DNA of 64,000 nt from Thecaphora thlaspeos (Eukaryota; Basidiomycota; Ustilaginomycetes; Urocystidales; Glomosporiaceae). The notes below the pieces were generated by a model. The model was not told where the DNA came from, ran no database searches, and worked only from the letters and a program-made list of their open reading frames with translations. A program made the translations under genes and the position numbers. The DNA lies in assembly GCA_900291925.1 (NCBI GenBank), contig UWYS01000001.1, forward strand, positions 1,302,001 to 1,366,000, in the 5' to 3' direction. This document shows positions 11,694 through 20,001 of this stretch, one piece after another; the stretch's first letter is position 1, and each line of letters starts with the position of its first letter.

Positions 11694-13250
11694 ATGATCC
11701 TTCGTCGATCCACCATCCAGCTTCACCCAAGTCCCGTCCTCCTTACTACTTTTCCCTCTTCCACCGCTTCCGCCACCCCTATTTGCCGCCCCTTCTCTAG
11801 TCTACCTTGCAACCGCACCGCAGCAGCTAGGCCGACCAGACTCATGTCCAACACCAGCGGCACAAGGGCCGCCGCTCAGCCCAACGCCGAGATGTACGCA
11901 TCGCGCTTCGTCGCCGGCCTCACACAGCCCCAGACCGAGTCGATCGCGGCGCTACCCGTCACCAACTTTGCCGCTGTGCGAGAGGGTCACCCGCCTCCTG
12001 GCACCATCCCGGACTCGATCCTGCCAGAGGGTGTCGAGAAGCCCAAGCTCTTCACCTCTGTTTCGCTGCCGTACTGCAAGCAGACCTTCAAGAATCGCAT
12101 CATCGTCTCGCCAATGTGCCAATATTCGGCCAATGACGGCCTCCCCTCGCCCTACCACCTCGCCCACCTCGGCTCCTTTGCCCTCCACGGCGTCGGCACC
12201 ATCATTGTCGAGGCCTCTGGCGTCGTCCCCGAGGGGAGGATTACCCCTCAGTGCGTCGGCATCTGGTCCGAAGCGCACCGCGATGCCCACAAGGCGCTCG
12301 TCTCGTCGCTCAAGTCCTTCACCGACGGCCTGGCCGTCGTCATCCAGCTGGCCCACGCCGGTCGCAAGGCGTCTACCTGGTCCCCTTTCCATCGCGGCGA
12401 CAAGAAGTTCAATGGCTACGTCACCGCCGAAGAGGGTGGCTGGCCGGATCGCGTCGTAGCACCCTCGGCCATCGCCTACAACGAGGACCACGTCACGCCC
12501 AAGGCCTTGACTGTCGAAGAGATTCGCGAGCTCCAGGCGCACTTCCTCCAGTCGGCGCGTTGGGCCTTTGAGGCCGGTTACGACTCCGTCGAGCTCCACG
12601 GCGCACACGGCTACCTCTTTCACACCTTCCTCAGCCCGCTCACCAACCACCGCATCGACGAGTACGGCGGCTCATTCGAGGGGCGCGCAAAGTTCCTCGT
12701 CGATACTGCCAAGCAGATCCGCGCCGAGTTCCCCGAAAAGGGCCTGTGGGTGCGCATCTCGTCAACCGACTTCGCCGAGGAGGCCGGCAAAGGCGACAGC
12801 TGGACGGTCGAGCAGTCCGTCAAGCTTGCGCTGCTGCTCAACGAGTGTGGCGTAGACGTGATCGACGTCTCCGGAGGCGGACTGGTCCCCTTCCAGAAGA
12901 TCAACATCGGGCCGGGATATCAGCTGTTTGGCGCACGTGCGATCCGCAAGGCGCTAGTAGAGCAGGTCGGAGGAGGAGAGGACAAGGGAAAGGGTAAGAG
13001 AATGCTAGTCGGCGCCGTGGGCATGATGGAAGGATCGCCCGACGCAAACATGGCGCACGACCCCGCGGTCACGGGCACGCTGGCCGAAAAGTCACTCAAG
13101 GAGGGCGAGGCCGACGTGATCTTGCTGGCGAAAGGCATGATGGCCAACCCAAAGTGGGCCGAAGATGCCTCCGTCGCGCTGACGGGCGTCCGATGTGCGG
13201 GCAACCCGCAGTACCACCGAGTCCACCCTGCCAAGAGGCCGCAACACTAG
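11694..13250 (+). CDS. Old yellow enzyme (YqjM-type) NADH:flavin oxidoreductase
   Basis: Intronless 518-residue FMN enzyme of the OYE family, YqjM/NamA branch, which reduces activated C=C bonds with NAD(P)H. Visible family signatures in order: NRIIVSPMCQYSANDG (the Cys replaces the classical Thr and tunes FMN in the YqjM class), IQLAHAGRK, ELHGAHGYLFHTFLSP with the substrate-binding HGAHGY and catalytic Tyr, DEYGGSFEGR, RISSTDF, DVSGGG and a C-terminal LLAKGMMANPKW. The first ATG (11694) gives a Ser/Thr/Pro/Arg-rich head resembling a mitochondrial presequence. A second in-frame ATG at 11844 (MSNTSGTR) would give a cytosolic form of 468 residues, so dual localisation is possible. It ends 119 nt before the stop of the convergent quinone oxidoreductase. 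The physiological substrate cannot be told from sequence. Confidence 0.88.
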   Translation: MILRRSTIQLHPSPVLLTTFPSSTASATPICRPFSSLPCNRTAAARPTRLMSNTSGTRAAAQPNAEMYASRFVAGLTQPQTESIAALPVTNFAAVREGHPPPGTIPDSILPEGVEKPKLFTSVSLPYCKQTFKNRIIVSPMCQYSANDGLPSPYHLAHLGSFALHGVGTIIVEASGVVPEGRITPQCVGIWSEAHRDAHKALVSSLKSFTDGLAVVIQLAHAGRKASTWSPFHRGDKKFNGYVTAEEGGWPDRVVAPSAIAYNEDHVTPKALTVEEIRELQAHFLQSARWAFEAGYDSVELHGAHGYLFHTFLSPLTNHRIDEYGGSFEGRAKFLVDTAKQIRAEFPEKGLWVRISSTDFAEEAGKGDSWTVEQSVKLALLLNECGVDVIDVSGGGLVPFQKINIGPGYQLFGARAIRKALVEQVGGGEDKGKGKRMLVGAVGMMEGSPDANMAHDPAVTGTLAEKSLKEGEADVILLAKGMMANPKWAEDASVALTGVRCAGNPQYHRVHPAKRPQH

Positions 13251-13369
13251 ACATAGAGACGAGCGTTGCCTGATCAAAGAAAATCAATTACGGCCTGGGG
13301 GAGACTAGCTAACTACGTTTTCGACTACATGGTGCGTTCGCTATACCTGTGCCTTGTCCGCCCGTGCAC

Positions 13370-14524
13370 TTAGAGCTTGCCCTTGCCCTTGGGCGGGTGC
13401 TGCGGATCCGCCCTGATCCTGACAATGGCCTTGCCCCACGTCTTCCTGTCACCGAGGTCCTTGAGGCCCTGGGGCATGCTCTCGAGACCCTCGTAGATGT
13501 GCTCAAAGACGGTGGGTACGATCTTCTTCTCCGCAAAGAGGGCCATGAGCCCCTCCCAGGTCTCCGGGATCTTGTCGACCTCGTTCTTCGGGTAGGCGCC
13601 CCAGTGGCAGCCCGTGACGGCGATGTTCTTGAGGAGGATGAGGTTGGCGGGGATCTTTTCGATGGTGCCTGCGGCGAAGCCGACGACAATCAGCCGGCCG
13701 TTCCAGGCGATGACCTTGAGCGAGGGGATGATCATGCCAACGGGGTCGTAGACTACATCGACGCCGTGGCCCTCGGTGATCTCTGCGGGTGGGTGGAGAG
13801 GGGTCCAAGTACGGCGCGGGAGAAAAAGGACAGGGTCAGCCAGCGAGCGGACTGCCGGGCAGTTGAGAAGAGAAGGGGACCGTGCGTGCCACTCACCTTT
13901 GACCTGCTTCTGCCAGTCGTTGTCCCTGTAGCTGATGGCGTAGTCTGCCCCTCCGACCTCTTTGCACACTCTGAGCTTGTCAGGACTTCTGGCGGTCGCA
14001 ATGACCTTGGCGCCCATGGCCTTTGCGATCTGGATGGCGCAGAGACCGACGCCGCCCGCGCCAGCATGTACAAGGACCCATTCGTCCGGCTGCACGTCGG
14101 CGCGGAACTTGAGTGCGGCGTAGGACGTGGGCCAGGTGACAAACAGGCCGGAAGCCTCCTCGAGCGACATGTCATCGGGTACGACCATGAGTTGCAAAAA
14201 GTCAGCTTTCGCCTTTTCACCGTAGGCGCCCTGGACGGCGCCAAAGACGCGCGTCTTGCCCGGTACAAAGTCGCACCCCTCGGGGATGGGAGAGTCCTTG
14301 GAGATGACACCGGCCATCTCTACGCCGGGGACGTAAGGATGAGAAGTCTTGTTCTGGTACTTGCCCTGTACGGCGAGGATGTCAAAGAAGTTGAGGGCGG
14401 CCGAGTGAACATCGACCAGGACCTGGGTCGAGTTGGGCTCGCACGTTGGCTCTGGGACATCGGAGGCGAGCGTCGAGGGGAGCTCCGAGGGGTGAATGTC
14501 CTTGTGCAGGTAGAAGGCTCTCAT
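13370..14524 (-). CDS. Quinone oxidoreductase-like zinc-less MDR dehydrogenase
   Basis: Medium-chain dehydrogenase/reductase of the quinone oxidoreductase group, expected to move hydride from NADPH to quinones or enones. Exons 13897-14524 and 13370-13782 are joined across a 114-nt intron (GTGAGT...CCGCAG) and encode 346 residues. The ATG at 14524 (MRAFYL) fits the family start. The N-terminal GroES-like domain has HSAALNFFDILAVQGKYQ and PYVPGVEMAGV. The cofactor domain has VHAGAGGVGLCAIQIAKAMGA, the AxxGxxG nucleotide fold. There is no catalytic or structural zinc cysteine set. It ends with a Lys-rich tail, PPKGKGKL. It is convergent with the OYE gene and divergent from the siderophore-type acyltransferase across 386 nt, so the two may share promoter elements. 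Confidence 0.88.
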   Translation of the reverse strand: MRAFYLHKDIHPSELPSTLASDVPEPTCEPNSTQVLVDVHSAALNFFDILAVQGKYQNKTSHPYVPGVEMAGVISKDSPIPEGCDFVPGKTRVFGAVQGAYGEKAKADFLQLMVVPDDMSLEEASGLFVTWPTSYAALKFRADVQPDEWVLVHAGAGGVGLCAIQIAKAMGAKVIATARSPDKLRVCKEVGGADYAISYRDNDWQKQVKGEWHARSPSLLNCPAVRSLADPVLFLPRRTWTPLHPPAEITEGHGVDVVYDPVGMIIPSLKVIAWNGRLIVVGFAAGTIEKIPANLILLKNIAVTGCHWGAYPKNEVDKIPETWEGLMALFAEKKIVPTVFEHIYEGLESMPQGLKDLGDRKTWGKAIVRIRADPQHPPKGKGKL

Positions 14525-14910
14525 CGTAGGTAGCGGTCTGTGTGCAGCGAGTGGTGGTGGTGGTGGTGGTGTCGATGGTGGCGGTGCTCTGAGAGGAAGG
14601 GCATGTTGGCGCCAAGGTGGGCTAAGTGTGGGGTAACTAAGGAATGGGCCCGAGCGGGGCCGCGCCATGCGCCGGTCGGCGGGTGCTTCGCTTCGGCTTC
14701 CGGCCACTTTTAAGCCGGTGGACCGGGTTCATGTGCTTCCGGCCGGGAAGAGGGAGAGGGTGGGGCGTGTGAAGGTCAGCAAGTGGAGAAAGCTGGAAGA
14801 AACATAGGCGAGCCTCATCGACCCCACCTCGGAGCTCGGCCTGACCTCGCTCGCCTCGTCCTCTCTTGCCTCGACCACCACTGCCGCCTCCCCCCTCCCA
14901 CCGCATCGCC
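14525..14910. promoter_or_regulatory. Divergent promoter, quinone oxidoreductase / acyltransferase
   Basis: 386 nt between two divergent start codons. It contains a short (GGT/CAC)n run near 14548-14570 and pyrimidine-rich leader sequence before 14911. I looked for GATA-type sites (WGATAR), expected if the acyltransferase is iron-regulated as in smuts, and saw no convincing copy by eye. Confidence 0.4.
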
Positions 14911-16603
14911 ATGTCCGCTCTCTCGCATCTCGCGTCGCGTGACGTCGAGCGCTACCCGGACATCATCGAGGATGGACCCTGCATCCTCTATCTTCCCGAT
15001 GGCACCTCCTTTTCGGTCGACGTCATAGTCTCGCCCCAAAAGGCGGAGCAGGTCGGCTTCGACATTCAGGGCGGTGATCTCAAGGCCGACCTCGTCAGCA
15101 TCAAGATGAGGCCGCACTACCCTCCCAAACCCAACGCCAGCCACGGCGACGAGGATGATGAGGACGAAGAAGACCAAGAGATCGACAGCGACTACATCGA
15201 CTATGGCAAGTCTGTCTTCGAGTTGGCCCCACCCTGCCCGCGTTACCCTACCTCTGCGTCGGAACCAGACGACCACACTCTAGCCACCCGCTCCAAGCGC
15301 TTCGCCTACGCCCAGCTGCACAAGGCCAGCCACACCACCTCGAACCTGCTCTGGAACTGGATCCATGTCTTCTTCCAGCTATGGCCGGGCCAGGAGTTCT
15401 TCACCCTCCGCAACTGGGATCTCGACGACAAAGTGGTCGCCCACATCATCGATACTGGCCTGGCTACCATCCACCCTCTCTTCAAAAGTGACCAAGGCCG
15501 ACCATTCGAATACCTCCTCGTCTCGCGCGCCGCCTTCTGGCAAGGGTGCGGATCCACCACCGCTCTATCGCCCTGGGTGCTCCCCAAGGCGTCCATCTCG
15601 GCTCGCTCCCAGATCACATCGTCAAACTCCGACCTGGGGGTCACACCACCCCTCAAGCCGGCAGCAGAGGACGGTCCAGTCTACTCACGCTACATCCCCG
15701 ACCTCAAACAGACACTCACCCTCCGCGTCCTCTCGAGCAAGAACGAGAGCGACATCGATCTCATCACCCAGTGGCACAACACCGACCGCGTCAACGAAGG
15801 GTGGAGGCAGAGGGCGTCAAGGGCCGACCAGCTTAAGGGCATCCAGAAGATGGAGGCCAACCCATACACGCTCGGCCTGATTGGAGAGTATGACGGCGAG
15901 CCATGGGGCTACGTCGAGGTGTACTACGCCAAGGTGAGTCGGCAGGAGCTGCCTGTCCCCGGCTGGCGTCGACGGAGCTGCGACTGACGACTCACCTTGC
16001 ACATCCATCGTCCCTCTCTGACAATGCAACTTGACGATGACGATGCAGCAAAGTAACTTGAAAGATCAATACGATGCCTCGCTCCGCGACAGAGGCTTCC
16101 ACGCCCTGGTGGGAAACGAGAAGTTTCGAGGCCCCTACCGCGTCCGAACCTGGATGGGCAGCCTGGTACACGTATGTCGACGCTTCCCCCAGTCCTCACT
16201 CTCTCGTCACACTGTATGGACAGACACCAACTGACACATGTCTACAACCTCTTCGTCCCCACTCGCCAGCTAATGTTCCTGCTAGACCCAAAAACCACGC
16301 TCTGCGTCTCTGAGCCGCGTCTTAGCAACACAAAGATGGTAGAGTACGAATGCATGGTTGGCGGACACGTAGAAAAGGTGCGTATTCAACCTCGCATCCC
16401 CACCTGTCCCCTGTCCGTTCATAGACTCGACTACCTCGCTGATACCTTTCCTCCGAGCCTCGTTCCGTCCTCAGGCTATCGACTTTGCGCACAAGCGCGC
16501 CGCCCTAGTCTTTTTCCCGCGCCATCGTTTCTTCCAGCTCTGTCCGCTGCAACCTCTGCCCGAGCACCTACGGTCGCCTGTCGGCGGCGGCATCAGAGAG
16601 TAA
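14911..16603 (+). CDS. Siderophore-type N-hydroxyornithine acyltransferase (SidF/Fer5-like)
   Basis: Four exons, 14911-15933, 16049-16171, 16270-16377 and 16475-16603, all phase-0 junctions, give 460 residues. The C-terminal half is a GNAT-type acyltransferase of the MbtK/IucB-like family: TQWHNTDRVNEGW, then GEYDGEPWGYVEVYYAK, the exon-2 block FRGPYRVRTWMGSLVH, FLLDPKTT, SEPRLSNTKMVEYE, and FAHKRAALVFFPRHRFF in the last exon. In Aspergillus SidF and Ustilago Fer5 this family acylates N5-hydroxyornithine to build fusarinine or ferrichrome A. The N-terminal region has an acidic loop (DEDDEDEEDQE). Unlike SidF the C terminus (GGGIRE) has no PTS1 peroxisome signal. The next gene, tail-to-tail, is a DHA1 exporter, a pairing seen in ferrichrome A clusters. 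No NRPS or ornithine monooxygenase is in the window, so the product is inferred. Confidence 0.85.
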
Positions 16604-17006
16604 CGTCGAGCTTGTAGAGAGCGTCACAAAGATAGAGATGCGCACGCAGTTGTGTGTCTAAAAGGTCGATGGTTTCATCTTTGTAAGATTGTGATTGGAA
16701 ATTTTGCGTCTAAGCGTGAGAGCGGTTCCGGGTGGCGTTGTGAGGGGGGGAAGGGGTAGGCTAGACTGTCTAAAAGTACAGATAGAGGTATTAACAAGGG
16801 ATACTGGAGCAGAGGGTGTGAGCGTATGCTAGGTCTCGGTCCTTCCCTGAGCGAGAGGTGACAGGGACGCGACACACGTGTGTGTATATTACATGCATGC
16901 ATTGTTCGTTGGCGTCATCAGCGTCGTCGACGATAATGACGATGGAGATGAAGCAAGGCGAGGGTAAGGGAAAGATGCAAGGGTCGGGAGGGGGGCCGGC
17001 CGAGAT
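16604..17006. other. Convergent 3' intergenic region
   Basis: Holds the 3' ends of the acyltransferase (+) and the exporter (-). There is no gene, only short A/T-richer patches that may serve as polyadenylation signals in both directions. Confidence 0.4.
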
Positions 17007-18768
17007 TTAATGGTAACCGACACTACTGTGGTTGCAGCTCGAGTTGACGTTGGTGATCGCGCCGTCGCCGATGTGAGCGTCCGAGGCGGCCGAGATGAAA
17101 TGCCTCAGCGCCTCTGGGTCGTCGGCCCCGTCGCCCTCGTACCCTGTCGCGAGGGCGGGTTCCTCGACGGGCTTGCTCTCCTTGCTGGCGGCCTTGCCGG
17201 AAGCGAGCAGCTGCTCGAGGAAGGCTGCGGCCTCGGACGAGTACCTGCACTTTGCGCGGATCTTGGCGCCGTACTTTGAAAAGACAAAGGGGAAGGGAAG
17301 GCAGAGGAGCGCGAGGAAGCCGGCGATAGCAGGGCCCCAGTGCACGCCGTTGGCGCCGTCGATCTCGTACATGTTGGGCGTGAAGAGCGGGAAGGCAAAG
17401 CCGAAGAGGCATCGGATCACCGAGTTGGCCGCGAGCACCGAGGCGGCGTAGATGAGGTAACTGTCGGTGAGGTAGTTCATGACCGAGAGGAAGATGAGGA
17501 CCATGCCGAAGCCAAACGGCGCCGATCCAATGATGGGTACGATCCAGCGGATCTCGGGGCCGTCGGTGGCGGCAAAGATGGCGAGACCGACGACAATGGC
17601 GACGGCGCCGACCATGCACGAGGGAAGACGTGTCTCGGGGGGCGCGACGCCGCCGAGCCTCTTGGCGATGCGGACGTAGCGCGGGTTTTCGTAAAAGACG
17701 ATGTAGGCGACGGTGAGGATCATGCCGACCAGGACACCGCAAAACGCGAGTCCAGCGACGCCGGGGCTCCAGCCGCGTTGCCTCTGGAAGACGATGGGGA
17801 AGGCGCCAAAGAGCGAGTAGAGGATACCGTAGACGATGGCGCAATAGACGGAGAGGATGAGAACGATGGGCTCGTAGAAGAGGAGCAGCCAGGGTCGGCT
17901 CAGGGCGATGGGGAAGAGCACAGTGAGGCGGAGGTCCTTGCCCTTGTCGAGCTTGCAAATGTAGTGCTTGCCGGTCACCTTGCTAAGCTTCTGGGCGCGC
18001 TCGCGGAGCAGGACGGGGGCGTAGGTCTCGGGGAGCGTTAAAATGCCGACGACGGTGACGACGCCGGCAAAAATGGCGATGTAGGCCATCACCCACCTCC
18101 AACCGCCCGCCTCGGCGAGGAGGCCGCCGGTGATGGGACCGAGCGCCGGTCCGAGGAAGGGGGCGGCGGCGAAGAGGGCCATTGCGAGGCCGCGCTGGTT
18201 GGCGCTGAACATGTCGGCGAGCGTACCGCCCGAATTAACGAGGGGCGAGGCGCCAAAGAGGCCGGCAAGGAAGCGGAAGAAAAGGAGCGAGGCAATGTTG
18301 GGCGATGCAACGGCGACGCCCTGCCAGAGGGTGAAGATGACGTTGGTATGGACAAAGAGCTTGCGGCGGCCGAGAACCTCGGAGAAAGGCGCCCAGATGA
18401 GAGCGCCAAAGGCAAAGCCGAGGACGAAGAGCAAGACGCCGAAAGTGATGACGAGGTGGCTGACGTCGAACGACTGGAGCAATGATGTTGCGGCGCCCGA
18501 ATAGGCGCTCGACGAGAGCGATACGCAGAGGGTGGCGATGGCGACCTGGACGGTGACGAGCCACTTGTAGGTGACGGTAAAGGTCATTGGGCAGCCACTC
18601 GACGAGGAAGGGGTCATGTTTTGTCCCTGAGCCGACATAATTGTGATCGTAGATGTTGGCAAAGGGCGTGGACCTGACTCTGTAGGGGCGCTTGCGGAGC
18701 GTGTGCTGGTCGAGGTCGGCGGCGGGGGCGACGGACGAGTGAGTGTCGACCTTTTCGAGTTGCGCCAT
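17007..18768 (-). CDS. DHA1-type MFS drug/polyamine exporter, frame break near N terminus
   Basis: Major facilitator of the DHA1 (12-TMS drug:H+ antiporter) group. The ATG at 18768 opens a hydrophilic head ending in STPFANIYDHNY, GSGTKHDPFLVEWLPND, the conserved pre-TM1 signature of fungal TPO/FLU-type exporters. The reading frame must then change by one at about 18585-18590 to continue TYKWLVTVQVAIATL (TM1) and SSSAYSGA. The rest is intact to 17007: APFSEVLGRRKLFV (motif A), FRFLAGLFGASPLVNSGGTLAD, GPALGPITGGLLAEAGGWRW (motif C) and LPETYAPVLL. Relatives have several more residues between WLPND and KWL, so a small deletion of 3n+2 bases is more likely than a single-base error. An ATG overlapping the break (18587) could still start a 527-residue protein with all membrane segments. 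A TATATA lies about 90 nt upstream. Its pairing with the acyltransferase suggests siderophore or precursor export. Confidence 0.78.
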
Positions 18769-18858
18769 GGTGGGGACGAGGAGGCGTAGAGACGCGGCGG
18801 GAGCAGTGCAATGAGGAGGGGGCGTGGATGTCGGTGGCGAGTAGGACGGCGGGTGAGC

Positions 18859-18864
18859 TATATA
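18859..18864 (-). promoter_or_regulatory. TATA box of DHA1 exporter
   Basis: TATATA, about 91 nt before the ATG at 18768 on the minus strand and surrounded by GC-rich sequence. Position and composition fit a core promoter element. This is a consensus match only. Confidence 0.45.
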
Positions 18865-20001
18865 GGAACAGGATCAAGAGGCGAGCGGGGGCAGACTCTT
18901 TTGGACATTGCCTGTCTTGACGGCGAGCGTTTGGTGAGCAGCGGAGCGAGGGCCGAATGAAGCCGACCGTCATGACACCACCACCCGGGGCGAGCAGACC
19001 TGCCTCTCGCCTCATCGATAGGCATCTGCGCAAAGTCACTAGCCGGCCCTCTTCCTTTGAGCGCACTGTCCGCCACGCCCAGAGCACTCCGTATCACTCG
19101 GCTACCTGCAGCGTCTATCCGGATTGCCCTTCGTCACTGTCCGCCGGAACGGTCGTCGTGTTGGTCTCCATGGACGCAGGTGGACCCCAGGGTGCCATCG
19201 AGCGCCTCATGCTCACTTGGGTAATCGGACACCGAAGCCGTCGTCCTGGACAGGCGCTCTCGTCCGAGGCTGGCAGCGCTCCCTCAACGAGAGGCGAGGA
19301 CGTTGGATACCGTCAGGAGAGCATCGGCGATACAGTAATCTCGGATGTCCTACATACATACGTGACTGTAGCTCAATGAGCGTCCACCGTCCCCTCCCGG
19401 CATGAAAGAGGTTGAGGTACACTGTACTGTGGATAGTTAGGTGCTGCGCTACTCGGTGAATAATAGCACCGTGTGGTGGAGAGAGGCCCTTGCGTGCTCG
19501 TTGATCGCTCGCTTCATCGCGAGCGTTTGTATGTAAGGTGGAGGATGAAGCGGTGGTCGTCAGAGGTGCTCACAGCCCAAACAGGCACGCTCCGCTGTGG
19601 GCCGTCAAACCCTGACCTGACCAGGCAGGCAGGGACCACAGCGTGCTCACCTCTTGTCGATCTTCTCTTGGCCGCGCCTTCCTTCGTTCGTTGCGCTCCC
19701 TGTCTTTTGTACGTAAACTCAGACGTTGGGTAAGCGGATACCGGTGGCAGCTCTCGTGGCAGAGGCTCAAAGATCCGATCCACTGCTGGACCGCGGCAAA
19801 ACAGATGGGCCGGTAAGGTGCCACCTGAAGAAAGAAGTAAGCAGCCCGAGCCGGTGGCGGACAGCCTAGTCAACCAGCGTCTTGTGCAGCTGCACCGGTC
19901 TCGGCGAAAACAACGGTCATTGCTTCTCAGCTTCAAGATGTAACCGGTAAACGAAAGGTAGAAATACAGCCGGCTATGTTCTGTGAGCTTCACAGACAGT
20001 C
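18865..20001. other. Gene-free upstream region of exporter
   Basis: No supported ORF in about 1.1 kb. It separates the exporter promoter from the 3' end of the disordered-protein gene. A length of over 1 kb is long for this compact window and could hold regulatory sites, but I recognise none with confidence. Confidence 0.4.

Noticed and set aside
15546..15836. ORFs in other frames inside large genes, many over 100 codons
   Set aside because: High GC makes antisense and alternative frames open. They overlap well-supported coding exons and have no family signature of their own.
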